The translations under genes were made by a program, and so were the position numbers. Below, in pieces: positions 10,026-20,478 of a stretch of 64,000 bases of DNA. The notes beneath the pieces are model-generated. The model was not told the origin of the DNA and searched no databases. It worked only from the letters and a program-made list of their open reading frames with translations. Position 1 is the stretch's first letter. Each line of letters starts with the position of its first letter. Source of the DNA: Leptospira perolatii (lineage in GTDB: Bacteria; Spirochaetota; Leptospiria; Leptospirales; Leptospiraceae); NCBI RefSeq assembly GCF_002811875.1, contig NZ_NPDZ01000008.1, positions 1-64,000 of the forward strand. Direction: 5' to 3'.

Positions 10026-10727
10026 TTAGTACGAAATTCGTAAGATAACTGTAGCTTCCCTGTAAAGTGTGCCACCTTCTATTGGGGTCTGGACGCCTTC
10101 TTTAGATGAAGTTCGGATTGCTCCTTGGTTGGATGGATCATATCCGGAATCGAAGGTTTGGATCTCAATAATATCTTTATATTTTAATCCTAGGGCACTC
10201 AGTACCGTTTCTGCTTTCTTTTTTGCGTCCCTTGATGCTTCTCTAAGAGCTTCAAGGGAGGCCTTTTCATCATTTTCAGGTTCTGCCAAAAATCGGATGC
10301 TAGAAATTTGGTTTGCACCCGCTTTGACTGCGTCATCCAGGAGCTTTCCGGCCTCGGACAAGGTTATGCGACATACCACTGAATTCGAAGAAAAATAGCC
10401 TCTGATTTCCTTGTTGGACCCGGAGGAACTTATCTTTGAATATTCAATCTGCGGTGTTAAACGAATTCCCTCCGTCTTCAGATATTTTACGTTTCTACTC
10501 TTCAGTAGCTTAATAACTGAATCGGATTTTGACGCGGTTTTCTCGTGGGCTTCTTCCGCAGTCTTTGCCTCGCTTTCAACCGAGAATCTGATCTCGGCTA
10601 TCTCAGCTGGCAAGGTAACCCTTCCTCGCCCGGTAACTGTGATTACTTTGTTTTCGTTAGCGGCAATCGTACTTGTTATACAGAATAGCAGGCCGAATAG
10701 AAAAGAGGCTTTTTTAGAAAAATTCAT
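10026..10727 (-). CDS. SIMPL-domain (DUF541) periplasmic protein
   Basis: 233 residues from the ATG at 10727. A signal peptide (about residues 1-23, ending in an ITSTIAA-type cleavage region) leads to a SIMPL/DUF541 domain beginning VITVTGRGRVTLPAEIAEI, with the family's ALREASRDAKKKAETVLSALG helix. Members (E. coli YggE, animal SIMPL) are oligomeric envelope or cytosolic proteins of poorly defined function, linked to stress tolerance. An upstream TTG extension is rejected because the N-terminus at 10727 makes a clean signal sequence. It lies downstream of the M48 protease gene on the same strand. Confidence 0.85.
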   Translation of the reverse strand: MNFSKKASFLFGLLFCITSTIAANENKVITVTGRGRVTLPAEIAEIRFSVESEAKTAEEAHEKTASKSDSVIKLLKSRNVKYLKTEGIRLTPQIEYSKISSSGSNKEIRGYFSSNSVVCRITLSEAGKLLDDAVKAGANQISSIRFLAEPENDEKASLEALREASRDAKKKAETVLSALGLKYKDIIEIQTFDSGYDPSNQGAIRTSSKEGVQTPIEGGTLYREATVILRISY

Positions 10728-10817
10728 AGATTTTAAGACCGTGATTACTTTCAAAAATTTCCAGGCCTTTACCAAATCATTTCATAGTACTGATCTTAGT
10801 AAGGACCGATTCTATTT

Positions 10818-11711
10818 TTACTTACCCTTTAGGTGTTCCTCTGGGAAATCCTCTTCCCATCGATTTATCCTTTCTTTCAAGTTCCTGCGACCCACGTAGT
10901 ATATTTCGCTCATCTTAAAATCAACCTTTGCCTGGTTAGCATATTTTTCGGAGCGATGTTCCAAATAGGGGTGTGTCATAAAATATTCTTCAAGAGGAGT
11001 ACTTTGCGTTCCTTGCGAATCGGATGCTTCCTTTAACCTTTGAAACGTAGTGCCCATGGCTGAAAGATCGTATAATTCTCTTTGCAATATTTGATAACCG
11101 TATTCATCGGACTCTGCTTCTTGATTTTTGCTAAATGAAGGTCGTAGCAAAAGACCAACCGCTATATCAGCAATTTCTCCGAGTGTTGCCGAGCCAATCT
11201 TTCGGGTCAGTAATTCGAATCGAACTCCATCCATACAATGAGATAATTCTATATGTCCGATTTCGTGGCCTATGACTGCAGCGAGTTCCGCTTCCGATTG
11301 AAGAAGATTTAATAAGCCAGTAGTTACGAAAATAATTCCCCCCGGCATTGCAAACGCATTTGGATGCGGATCTTCTAAAATAAAGGCTCTATAGGAAAAT
11401 CCTTTTTTATTATCCACCGTCAGGCCGCTTACTATGCTCTGAACATACAGATAGTCTCGACTCGAATCATTTGTGTAGGAAGAATATCGGTCCGCAATTG
11501 CATCTCCCAACTCTTTTTCATCCATATCATTTACAGGCAAAATCTTAGTAAAGGCGCGATCCATTGTTTTTACTGGTTTGCCGAGTAGTTGAAAAATCGG
11601 AGCCAAGGTGGCCGGTTTTTCGACCTGGACTTCGTATCGAACCACTAGAAAACTTAATCCTGCACCGGATAATAAAAGCAGAATCAACCAGATCTTTTGT
11701 TTAAGTTCCAT
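10818..11711 (-). CDS. M48-family membrane-anchored metalloprotease
   Basis: 297 residues. One N-terminal hydrophobic segment (about 7-25) is followed by an M48 catalytic domain. The zinc motif HEIGH is at residues 149-153, and the downstream EAESDEYGY supplies the third ligand, as in BepA/LoiP/HtpX-type proteases. A single anchor rather than four membrane segments puts it with the periplasmic BepA/Oma1-like group, which cut misassembled outer-membrane proteins. It overlaps the end of the large DUF2339 gene by 11 bases, so the two are co-transcribed. Confidence 0.88.
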   Translation of the reverse strand: MELKQKIWLILLLLSGAGLSFLVVRYEVQVEKPATLAPIFQLLGKPVKTMDRAFTKILPVNDMDEKELGDAIADRYSSYTNDSSRDYLYVQSIVSGLTVDNKKGFSYRAFILEDPHPNAFAMPGGIIFVTTGLLNLLQSEAELAAVIGHEIGHIELSHCMDGVRFELLTRKIGSATLGEIADIAVGLLLRPSFSKNQEAESDEYGYQILQRELYDLSAMGTTFQRLKEASDSQGTQSTPLEEYFMTHPYLEHRSEKYANQAKVDFKMSEIYYVGRRNLKERINRWEEDFPEEHLKGK

Positions 11712-14661
11712 TCTTGCTTTCCTTTTCCGAATTTTTGAATTTGTTATAAATCGTATTCATAAGAATCAAAATACTTCCGGCTGCTAAAAAGACGATAGCG
11801 CGCGTTATCGTTGAGGACTGTTTCAAATCCCAAAATATTAAGCGAATCAAACAAATCACCATCGCGGAGAGAGAAACCAGTCTGAATTGGCTCTCCCTCA
11901 ATTTCAGTCCAATTATAAAGACTACAAAGATTTCTATCATCCAAAGTAGGGTTAGAATTGAATGCTCAAAACTCCAATATAAGAAAAGTGCGATAGATCC
12001 AAAGACCGGATAGAACACGAATACATTTTTTAAAGACCAGAGCTTATCGGATCTGACCTGAATTTTTTCAACAAATCCAGGCTCAGCTTTAATGGTTTGC
12101 GGCGTATAGGAATACGCCCTAACTAAATAGGAAACTTGACCGAATACGCCGACCAATCCTCCTACCCATTCTTGGTCTGCCCAGAAGTTACTTGGTGTCG
12201 TGTTGCTGCTAGATAAGAAAGCTGTGTGAACACAGGAAACCCAGAAGAGTAGGAGCGCATATAGTCGTAGCCTGGATAGTTCTTCGGAAAATTTCCAGGA
12301 TAAGAATTCTAGCAACCACGCATATAAAATCCATGCAACTGGCAGCCATACGTTCGGCACTTCGAAGGAAATCGCGATCACTCCGAATACAATAGAAAGT
12401 TCCCAGAAAAGAGGAGGCAGTTTGTTCCAAAGAGATGAGCTTTCTTCTTTTGCTGGTTTAGAATTCGCCCAGTACAGGAAGCACGCGATTGCAAATATCT
12501 GGACTAAGAATCGAATTTTGAACCAACCTATGATAAATTCGGACTGCAAATGTACGACAGCATGGATGATTAAGAACAAGGCCACGAAGCCGAATGCTAA
12601 GATACCGATGGCACCCTTTGCGGAATATATCGAGTCCTTCCATGTGCCTTTCCAATTTCCCCCTTGGTTTGAGATAAGTTTGTAAGTGTCCAAATATAAA
12701 AGAGAATACAGAAGCACTAGAATTCCGGGTAAGAAAGGAGAAAGTTCAGAGCCTATCGTGAAAGTGTGAGTGATCAGATGAAGCGAAAATAAAATAACTC
12801 CTAATTTGGAATAGTAAGCGCTCTCCCCGTTTGAGTAGATTCTTTTGGAAAGCGGAATGAGAAGTAAAATCGCTACAACGAGAGGCAGATCAATTCGTAA
12901 AAAATCGAAACCTTCTTTGTCCGAGCCTCGATGAATTACTAGAATGTGTAGCGCGATGATAAAAGGAATTAAGCCAATTGCGATTCCGTTCCATTGGAAT
13001 TTTTGTCGAAATATAAGTAAGAGTATAAAAAGAAACGAAGCAAAGATCTCACTGTGTTCTATAGAAGATATCTGGTAGCATAAAAGCGCAGCAAGTAGCC
13101 CGGTCCATAGACCTGACGGAGACAGTTTTTCTTTTTCTGAAAAATTGTAAATATCGTCGATGGAGTTTTTTCTATCTTTGAATCGTAACGAATCATACGC
13201 TTGGGGCACGATGCTTATCCCCAGCGTAAGCAATGTCGCTACCAGATACCAGTAAATGCTTTCTTTTTCGAAACATAATAATGAGATAATTAGATATCCC
13301 GCCCAGGAAAGATGCAAGAGTGCTGCACCAATTTTTCCGAGTACGTTATCTTTCTCTTCCCAAGATACTAGGAAGAACACGGTGAGCAATAACGAAAGGA
13401 TAATATTGATTAAGACTGGATCCATCTCCCATCTAAACAGATAGATTATGGAGAGAGAAGCGATCAAAAGGGAAACTAGGGTATCCGTAAGATGGAGCCA
13501 ACGGATCCCAAAACTCTTTGCTCTACGCGCGAGAAAATATGTGGGAACAGAAGCGATGCCTAGGATTAAAACATTCCATTTGGATCCTGTAGAATATTGT
13601 AAGAATCCAATGGCCATGGTTGCCCAAACCACCAAGTGAGTTACAAAAGGAGTGATCTCAAACTTGGAAGTAGTGTATACTCTTCGATAATGCACCAATA
13701 AAGAAGCGATTCCAACAGCGCCTGTTCCGAACAAACCGATGATTCTCATGGTGGATGGATCCGATCCGCTTTCGCCGCTGTTCAGACTATTTCCGTATAT
13801 CAAGTTTGCGATCAGGTAAGAAGCAACTGTCAGCGTTAGATGGAATTCCCACTTTGCTCTGTAGGAAAGGAGAGAGCTAAAAAGTGAGACGATCACTATG
13901 ATCCCAAAAACGATACTAGATTTGGGCAAAATGATCAGCGAGACCAGACTTAGTATAATATGAAGACTTGCGAATCTTTGTCCGGCTGCCTGCCATGCAA
14001 ACGCAAGATTGACTCCGATTCCTGCCAGGATTAATAGCAATCCAAGATACTGGTTTTCGATCCAGTGCATCCCAGGAATTGAAACCGAACCTATACATGC
14101 AAACAGTGTAACTGCTCCGGATGCACTTTTGATCCAATACGAAACCTGCCTCCAAAATTCTTTTCGAACTAAGTAGATAGATGCTGCGTACAATCCCGCT
14201 CCAATGCTTAGCACTAGTAGGAAACGGAAAAAAGCGTTCATTTGTAATGCCGCGTAAATTCCTAAAAAGCCGACCCCCATTACTAGGATGATGCTCCCGA
14301 GAATTCCGGTCCAGTTTTGGGCAAAGGCGGTTTCGAACTTTTGCCATGCCTCAGATTTTTCCTGTTTTAATTTTGTAGGAACTACTGGTTTCGAAATTTC
14401 CTTGTTGGCCGAAGCACTGGTATAAGCGAACTCTGCTTTCTTTTCCTGGGTTTCGATCGCCTGTTTTTTTTCCGGAACAGAGACTGGTGGGGAAGTCTCG
14501 ATCGGTTTAGTTTTTTCGGCTTTCGGAATTTTTTCCTGTGATTTAGAATAAATTATTTCCTCGATCCTTTGGATCCGATCGGACAATTCTTGTATTCTCA
14601 TCAGAAGGAATAAGCAGAACGCTAGGAGGGCTATAGAGGCAAGAACGGCGAGTACCATCAT
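11701..14661 (-). CDS. DUF2339 polytopic membrane protein
   Basis: 986 residues. An N-terminal anchor (about 3-22) is followed by a short coiled coil (IQELSDRIQRIEE), a Lys/Glu/Pro-rich linker, then more than 20 hydrophobic segments running to the C-terminus. This layout (coiled-coil or linker, then a very long array of membrane helices) is the DUF2339 pattern; function is not known. Two adjacent ATGs (14661, 14658) compete as start, and neither has a clear Shine-Dalgarno. It is the first gene of the DUF2339 - M48 - SIMPL minus-strand operon. Confidence 0.8.
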   Translation of the reverse strand: MMVLAVLASIALLAFCLFLLMRIQELSDRIQRIEEIIYSKSQEKIPKAEKTKPIETSPPVSVPEKKQAIETQEKKAEFAYTSASANKEISKPVVPTKLKQEKSEAWQKFETAFAQNWTGILGSIILVMGVGFLGIYAALQMNAFFRFLLVLSIGAGLYAASIYLVRKEFWRQVSYWIKSASGAVTLFACIGSVSIPGMHWIENQYLGLLLILAGIGVNLAFAWQAAGQRFASLHIILSLVSLIILPKSSIVFGIIVIVSLFSSLLSYRAKWEFHLTLTVASYLIANLIYGNSLNSGESGSDPSTMRIIGLFGTGAVGIASLLVHYRRVYTTSKFEITPFVTHLVVWATMAIGFLQYSTGSKWNVLILGIASVPTYFLARRAKSFGIRWLHLTDTLVSLLIASLSIIYLFRWEMDPVLINIILSLLLTVFFLVSWEEKDNVLGKIGAALLHLSWAGYLIISLLCFEKESIYWYLVATLLTLGISIVPQAYDSLRFKDRKNSIDDIYNFSEKEKLSPSGLWTGLLAALLCYQISSIEHSEIFASFLFILLLIFRQKFQWNGIAIGLIPFIIALHILVIHRGSDKEGFDFLRIDLPLVVAILLLIPLSKRIYSNGESAYYSKLGVILFSLHLITHTFTIGSELSPFLPGILVLLYSLLYLDTYKLISNQGGNWKGTWKDSIYSAKGAIGILAFGFVALFLIIHAVVHLQSEFIIGWFKIRFLVQIFAIACFLYWANSKPAKEESSSLWNKLPPLFWELSIVFGVIAISFEVPNVWLPVAWILYAWLLEFLSWKFSEELSRLRLYALLLFWVSCVHTAFLSSSNTTPSNFWADQEWVGGLVGVFGQVSYLVRAYSYTPQTIKAEPGFVEKIQVRSDKLWSLKNVFVFYPVFGSIALFLYWSFEHSILTLLWMIEIFVVFIIGLKLRESQFRLVSLSAMVICLIRLIFWDLKQSSTITRAIVFLAAGSILILMNTIYNKFKNSEKESKNGT

Positions 14662-14825
14662 CGGGAGATCGATTTAATATTCTTCCTATATGATGTAAAT
14701 GGTTTTTCTAAGTCTTTAATACATGTTCCTGCAGGTTTCAAAAGCCAATTGTGGTAAGATTGACTTTATTGTATGCTCAAACTGCCAGGCCGCGCGAGTA
14801 ACGTATTCAAGCGCTATACAGTAGG

Positions 14826-14850
14826 AGATTAGTTATGTCTTTACTAATCT
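14826..14850 (+). promoter_or_regulatory. Hairpin presenting the small-ORF start codon
   Basis: AGATTAGT (14826-14833) and ACTAATCT (14843-14850) form a perfect 8-bp stem with a 9-base loop containing the ATG at 14835. The AGGAG ribosome binding site (14823-14827) overlaps the foot of the stem. Such a structure could gate translation of the small ORF. The rest of the 14662-14974 gap shows no clear promoter or gene. Confidence 0.35.
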
Positions 14851-15008
14851 TTCATTCGATAACCGCGGTTTCTTCACTGTTTTTCTCTAAACATTTTCCA
14901 AAAGCTGACAAGGGCTACTTTAATAATTATCATTGCATACCGCGTAATCCACCGTCTCATTATAGAGGGAACCTGTGTCCCGGTACCTTTATCGCAACGA
15001 CCTTATGA
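14835..15008 (+). CDS. Possible 57-residue leader ORF overlapping the histidine kinase start
   Basis: ATG 14835 has AGGAG 7 bases upstream. The peptide begins with a hydrophobic stretch ([17 protein letters not shown]) and continues polar, with two Cys and several Pro. It overlaps the kinase reading frame; its stop TGA (15006-15008) overlaps an in-frame kinase ATG at 15005 in the form ATGA, which is typical of translational coupling. It resembles no family I know. It may be a real small protein, a regulatory leader, or chance. Confidence 0.3.
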   Translation: MSLLIFHSITAVSSLFFSKHFPKADKGYFNNYHCIPRNPPSHYRGNLCPGTFIATTL

Positions 15009-18000
15009 ATCAATCCTCGTTAGACTCTAAGATTCTGCATGAATTTTTTGAGAAGAATCCCGTCCCGCTGGCGATTCTGGAAAAATCCACCTGGAACTAT
15101 ATATTATTAAACGAAAGCTTTAGAGAAAATTCTGGATTATCCACCGAACAAGTGTTCGGGAAGTCAGTGTTTGAAACCGGATTTCAAGTACCGAACCAAT
15201 ATAAGGAACGAATTATCCAAGGACTGTTAAAAGAAGGGGAGATAAAGAACTTAAATCTTCCATTCTGGAGTTCAAAGGGAGATGAATACTGGGTACTCTT
15301 CGGAGCAAGGGAGATCGAATACAACAATGCTCCCGCAATTCTGATTAGTACCGTTCCTATTACGGAACGAGTCCGCAAAGAAAGAAGCCGTCGACTTCTG
15401 TTCGATCGTATTCAACAGAAAGAAGAAATACTAGAACAAATTTTCCGTTTGAATCCTTCTGCAATCACACTTTCGAATATCGAAGGACAGTATCTGGATG
15501 TAAATGATAGATTTCTAAAATTCATCGGTAGACAGAAGAATGAGGTTATCGGAAAAACTGCTCTTGAACTAGGGGTTTATTATAATACCCGAGATCGGGA
15601 AAAGGTAATCAGCCAACTTAAAAAGCACGGAGCTGTCTCTGATATAGAAATCCAAATGCAAACAGCAGATGGTGTGGTTCGAACTTTCTTATTTTCGGCT
15701 CGTATATTAGATTTTTTTGGTGAACAAAGAATTTTAGCGATAGGACATGATTTAACCGAAATTAAAGCTGCGAGGGTAAAACTAGAAACTTTAGCAACCG
15801 AATTAGAAAGAAGCAAAGAACGATTCCAGCTTTTATTTCAATTGATACCTTCTCTTGTCGCACTCACAGATCTTGAGACTCAGAAAATTGTAGATGTGAA
15901 CGAAAGATTTCTAAAGGTCCTGAAATACAAAAGGGAAGAGGTCATCGGAAAAACGAGTAATGAACTCGGAATTTGGGATGATGTACTTTCGGTTCGAGAT
16001 CAAATTTTTCAAAAAGTGGGTGCAGGAGAAGAAATCGGTAATTTTGAAGTGGTTACTAGGGCATCGGATGGATCAAGGATACATGTACTTTTCTCTGGTC
16101 GCTTGGTGGTTTCGGACGGAAAGAGAATGTTTCTCTCTCATGCAGTAGACATTACTGAAAAGAAAAAAGCAGAGGAAGAGGCGAGGATCTTATCTGAGGA
16201 ACTTGCATTGAGCAAGGATTTGTTCGAAAGGATTTTCGAACTGAATCCAGCGGCAGTTTCCATTTCCGATGCTGAGACCGGAGTTTATCAAAATGTAAAT
16301 GAGTCATACTGTGAGTTAATCGGTTATTCCAAAGAAGAAATCATAGGTAAATCTTCTCATGAGCTAGGAATCTGGAAGACACAGTTTGATCGCGAAAAGT
16401 TGAAGAAGGAGATTGAGGAGAAGGGCTGGATTCGAAATCTTGAGGCGATAATCAATCATCGAGATGGAACCGATCGCCACGTGCTTTCCGGAAATCGATT
16501 CTTCAAGTCCGGCGGAAAGGTAAAACTTTTGGCTATTTTGATTGATGTATCCGACAAGAAGAAAGTAGAAGCAGAACGTGATAGATATCTAATGCAAATG
16601 GAAGAAAGTACGGAACTCTTCCAAAAGGTTTTCGATTTAAATCCGGATACAATTACAATCACAGAACTTCCGGATTGTATTTATAAAAATGTAAATTACG
16701 GATTCACCGAATTGCTCCAGTTTACAAAGGAAGAAGTAATCGGAAAATGCAGTTACGATCTTGGAATTTGGCCAGATACTTCAGTAAGGGACAAATTCAT
16801 GTTGGACTTGCAAAAGGAAGGAATCATTCGGGATCAAGAATTTCAGTTTAGAAAAAAAGATGGAACCTTGGTTGATACCATACTTTCAGGTAGGCTTGTT
16901 AATATAGGCCAAACTCCTTGTTTGTTGTCGATCACTAAGGATTTGACTCAAGTAAAACTGGCCGAAAGAGAAAGAAACGAAGAGTCGCGAAAACTTTCTC
17001 TTCAGGCAAATTCATTGTTGGCGATTGCAACGGATCATGATTTTGCGAGCGGAAATCTGAAAGAAGGTGTGAAAAAGATTTCTCGAATTACAGCCGAAAC
17101 TCTGGAATGCGATCGCATTTCAGTCTGGTTGATTGATAAAAATGACCCGGATCGAGTTACTCTCATTGATGGCTGGGATGCTAACAACGAAGTGTTCTCT
17201 CCTGCAGACGATATAAGAATGTCTGATTATCCGATCTATTTTACCGCGCTCCAGTCGGAACGGGCAGTAAGAGTCATGGATGTCTTCAACGAGCCAAGGA
17301 CTGTTGAATTTGCAGAGACCCATTGCCGACCGATCGGAGTAAGAGCATTATTAGACGCACCCATCTTTATGCGCGGCGAAATCGTCGGAGTGCTATGTGT
17401 GGAACACCGTGGTGAGCCGAGGTCTTGGAAGAATTTTGAAGAGCAATTTATCGTAACTGTTTCTGAACAGGCCACGCAACTATTGTTAAATGCGGAGCGT
17501 AGAGAAACTCAGGTAGAATTAGAAGAGGCGGTAAAAGTCCGAACAAAAGAGTTGGCCTCCGCTCTCGAGAATCTACAAAAAACTCAGGAGCAACTGATTC
17601 TTTCCGAAAAGATGGCTGCCTTGGGTCAATTGGTTGCGGGTATCGCTCATGAAATCAATAATCCGCTCGGAGTCATTTCTGCACTAAGCGGAGAAATTAA
17701 AGCTTACCTAAACAGTTCCGCGGAAAGATTAGAAAAACTGAATTCAGCCTTCCAAGAGGCGGATCCAGAATATGTTTCCGGCATTTCTTCTTTTATTAGA
17801 AAGGGAATCAATGTATCCGAAACCCTTTTAGATAGAGAAGAAAGGAGAAAAGTACTGCGAGAACTTAGAGACCAACTGGAAAAACTTGAATTTGAAAATG
17901 CTCACGATATCGCGGACCAGTTGGTAGACTGTGGAATGCAGGATGCTCTTAAAGAATATCGAGGATTGTTTTCAAAAGCAAGAAACGCATTATTATTAGA

Positions 18001-18574
18001 ATATGCTTTGGAAGAGATCCAAGTAAAACGAAATGTGGAATCGATCGGACTGGCGGTCGACCGAACATCAAAAATTGTTTATGCATTAAGAAACTATGCG
18101 CATATCGATCTGACTGCCGGAAAAACAGAGACCGATATAGCTTCCAATATAGAAACTGTACTTACGATTTATCGAAACCAGATTCGAAACGGTGTAGAAG
18201 TAGAACTAGACTTTCACACGAGACCAAAGATTCTGGCTTTTCCAGACGACTTGCTCCAGGTTTGGACTAACATGATCTACAATTCTTTGCAAGCCATGCA
18301 ATTCAAAGGCAAGATCAGAATTGAAATTCGAGAAACCGATTCCGATATCATCGTATGGATTTCGGATACAGGTCATGGAATTCCGGAAGAGAATGTTCAC
18401 AAGATTTTTGATCCATTTTTTACGACCAAAGGAATTGGAGAAGGAAGTGGTCTAGGTCTGGACATTTCCCGTCGAATCGTACAAAAGCACGGCGGGAAAA
18501 TTGACCTGAAGTCCAGACCGGGCAAGACAACTTTTAAAGTTACACTGCCGAAAACCTTCCATTCTGTTAGGTGA
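14975..18574 (+). CDS. Five-PAS, GAF sensor histidine kinase (cytosolic)
   Basis: 1199 residues with no membrane segments. Order: PAS domains at about 15-130, 149-265, 282-400, 414-530 and 548-660; GAF at about 678-840; coiled coil at 850-885; an H box with phospho-acceptor His892 in GIAHEINNP; a long helical insert; second dimerisation helix; HATPase_c at about 1040-1195 with the N box near 1098, G1 DTGHGIP from 1131 and G2 GEGSGLGL. There is no receiver domain, so a partner regulator is elsewhere. GTG 14975 has GAGGGA 6 bases upstream; ATG 15005 is an alternative coupled to the small ORF. Ligands are unknown. Confidence 0.92.
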   Translation: MSRYLYRNDLMNQSSLDSKILHEFFEKNPVPLAILEKSTWNYILLNESFRENSGLSTEQVFGKSVFETGFQVPNQYKERIIQGLLKEGEIKNLNLPFWSSKGDEYWVLFGAREIEYNNAPAILISTVPITERVRKERSRRLLFDRIQQKEEILEQIFRLNPSAITLSNIEGQYLDVNDRFLKFIGRQKNEVIGKTALELGVYYNTRDREKVISQLKKHGAVSDIEIQMQTADGVVRTFLFSARILDFFGEQRILAIGHDLTEIKAARVKLETLATELERSKERFQLLFQLIPSLVALTDLETQKIVDVNERFLKVLKYKREEVIGKTSNELGIWDDVLSVRDQIFQKVGAGEEIGNFEVVTRASDGSRIHVLFSGRLVVSDGKRMFLSHAVDITEKKKAEEEARILSEELALSKDLFERIFELNPAAVSISDAETGVYQNVNESYCELIGYSKEEIIGKSSHELGIWKTQFDREKLKKEIEEKGWIRNLEAIINHRDGTDRHVLSGNRFFKSGGKVKLLAILIDVSDKKKVEAERDRYLMQMEESTELFQKVFDLNPDTITITELPDCIYKNVNYGFTELLQFTKEEVIGKCSYDLGIWPDTSVRDKFMLDLQKEGIIRDQEFQFRKKDGTLVDTILSGRLVNIGQTPCLLSITKDLTQVKLAERERNEESRKLSLQANSLLAIATDHDFASGNLKEGVKKISRITAETLECDRISVWLIDKNDPDRVTLIDGWDANNEVFSPADDIRMSDYPIYFTALQSERAVRVMDVFNEPRTVEFAETHCRPIGVRALLDAPIFMRGEIVGVLCVEHRGEPRSWKNFEEQFIVTVSEQATQLLLNAERRETQVELEEAVKVRTKELASALENLQKTQEQLILSEKMAALGQLVAGIAHEINNPLGVISALSGEIKAYLNSSAERLEKLNSAFQEADPEYVSGISSFIRKGINVSETLLDREERRKVLRELRDQLEKLEFENAHDIADQLVDCGMQDALKEYRGLFSKARNALLLEYALEEIQVKRNVESIGLAVDRTSKIVYALRNYAHIDLTAGKTETDIASNIETVLTIYRNQIRNGVEVELDFHTRPKILAFPDDLLQVWTNMIYNSLQAMQFKGKIRIEIRETDSDIIVWISDTGHGIPEENVHKIFDPFFTTKGIGEGSGLGLDISRRIVQKHGGKIDLKSRPGKTTFKVTLPKTFHSVR

Positions 18575-18613
18575 ATAGAATTTACGAGAATTGGAAAAGT
18601 AACTTTTTCCTGA

Positions 18614-20416
18614 CTAGGTCTTAAAGAAGTCTACTTCTGCTTTTAGGCTATTTGCCTGCTGCGCAAGTTTACTCGCTAAAATATCTATTTCAGAAACAAT
18701 CCGATTTAAAAATTCCGTAGTCTCCGAAATCGAAGCGATCGTCTTGCTAAATTCGGCCGAGGTCTGGGCTTGCTCCTGAGTATGACTGCGGATTTCTTCA
18801 GCCGAACGATTTAATTCGCTAAATGCTTTTCGAACATCGGAACTAGATTGGAGTTGAGAATCGGATTGCTGAGCAACCGATGCAATGCGACTGAGAGTAG
18901 ATCCTACTGTCTCTCCGATTCGGTGAAACGTAGCTTTAGTATATTCAATCACGTCCCTGCCGCCCTTTGTGGCTGCAAGAGCTTCGGTAATGGCGGCACG
19001 AATTCTCTTTGCATTATCTTGAGTCTGTTCACCCAACTTAGAGATTTCTTGCGCAACTACCGCAAATCCTTTTCCGGCATCGCCAGCTCTGGCTGCCTCG
19101 ATCGCTGCATTCAAAGATAGAAGCCCGATTCTATCGGTAATGTCCTGGATTACGTTCACTGTGGCTCCCATTTTTGCAGTGCTCGCTTCTATCGCTTCCA
19201 TAGCTTTTTGAGTCCCTAAGAGAGCTTGCTCACCGTTTGCGGTTTCTGTTCTCATTCGGTCCGCGTCGCTTTTTGTCTCAGCCAAAGATGTGTTTACAGT
19301 ACGAATTCTATTTTCTAGATCAGCTAGGGAGTCTGTGGCTTTTTTTGCGATACCGGTTTGGCTTTCGGCACGGCCTGCAGTAGATTGGATCGAAGCTGCA
19401 ATCTCTTCAACCCCTGCGCTCATTTGTTCGGTAGAAGCAGCTTGGTCCTGCATTTTTTTGGAGAGATCGCTAGTGTTTTGTTCTAGAGTTTTGGAACTTT
19501 CAGAAAGCTTTTCTGCTTCCTTGATTACTGTTTTCACGATTATGCGAAGTCGCTTGATAAAGTCATTTAGCTCTTTGCTGCTTCTTCCCAACTCGTCGGT
19601 CGAAACCATCGGAAGAAACGCAGTCAATTTTCCATCGGACATTTCACCGAATATTTCTACAAGGTTACCGGAATTTCTGCGAATCGATCCTGCAAAAAGC
19701 GAAGAAGTCATGATCACAGCGATAACCAGTAAAAACAGAGTCAATCCAAGTGCGACAGAAACATCTCCCAGTTTTAGCCAACCTGTGGTCTCTTCAAAGA
19801 GTAAATAACCGAAGACGGTAACAGGGAGAATAGCGATCCCAGCAATTGTCGCAACAGTTCTAGAGTATAATGAAACTCTAATTATTTTTTCTCGATCTAC
19901 ATGAATGGATCGAAGAGTTGGAGATTCTAACAATCCGGCGAACTTGCTTTCTGTATAAAAGAAATGAGAAATCCCTAAAACAGGATAAATGATCGTAGAG
20001 AGAAATGCAAAAGGGATCAATTCTAAATTAGTTGGTTCGAATCCGAACCTAAGAGTAAAGACAGTTTGAAGGATTCCGACGGTCCATTGCACGACGAAAA
20101 ACCCCGAATTATAGACCGGAAAGTTAAGAATTTTTTTCTTTAGATGTGATTTTTGATCGGGACTGAGTTTAGTCCATCGGTCTTGCTCCAATGGTCTTAG
20201 CATAAAGCCTAAGTAAATAAATCTTATCGCAGGAGCATAATAGGAAGTAGTAAGAGCAATACCGGAGCAGATAATCAGAACGATTGATTTATATAGATCA
20301 TATCCACCGGCAGTAATAACAAACAAAACTGCTAGAGGGACGGCAAGGATCGTCGTCATTAATTCTAATCCAACGGTTAATCCCCAGCGTAAGCGCCTTG
20401 ATTCCTTAGCTTCCAT
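18614..20416 (-). CDS. Methyl-accepting chemotaxis-type transducer with a six-helix membrane domain
   Basis: 600 residues. The first 245 residues hold about six hydrophobic segments without a large periplasmic loop. A HAMP-like linker follows (about 250-300), then a long coiled-coil signalling domain. The MCP hairpin tip is intact ([24 protein letters not shown] followed by EISKLGEQ). Such receptors work with CheA/CheW to control the flagellar motor. With no obvious ligand-binding domain, it may sense membrane state or an intracellular signal. It converges with the histidine kinase gene, 39 bases away. Confidence 0.9.
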   Translation of the reverse strand: MEAKESRRLRWGLTVGLELMTTILAVPLAVLFVITAGGYDLYKSIVLIICSGIALTTSYYAPAIRFIYLGFMLRPLEQDRWTKLSPDQKSHLKKKILNFPVYNSGFFVVQWTVGILQTVFTLRFGFEPTNLELIPFAFLSTIIYPVLGISHFFYTESKFAGLLESPTLRSIHVDREKIIRVSLYSRTVATIAGIAILPVTVFGYLLFEETTGWLKLGDVSVALGLTLFLLVIAVIMTSSLFAGSIRRNSGNLVEIFGEMSDGKLTAFLPMVSTDELGRSSKELNDFIKRLRIIVKTVIKEAEKLSESSKTLEQNTSDLSKKMQDQAASTEQMSAGVEEIAASIQSTAGRAESQTGIAKKATDSLADLENRIRTVNTSLAETKSDADRMRTETANGEQALLGTQKAMEAIEASTAKMGATVNVIQDITDRIGLLSLNAAIEAARAGDAGKGFAVVAQEISKLGEQTQDNAKRIRAAITEALAATKGGRDVIEYTKATFHRIGETVGSTLSRIASVAQQSDSQLQSSSDVRKAFSELNRSAEEIRSHTQEQAQTSAEFSKTIASISETTEFLNRIVSEIDILASKLAQQANSLKAEVDFFKT

Positions 20417-20478
20417 TCTAATTCAATTCCCTTAAATAAAGTTTGATTCTGTACTAATCCAAAGCAAAGTTCCGGAAT

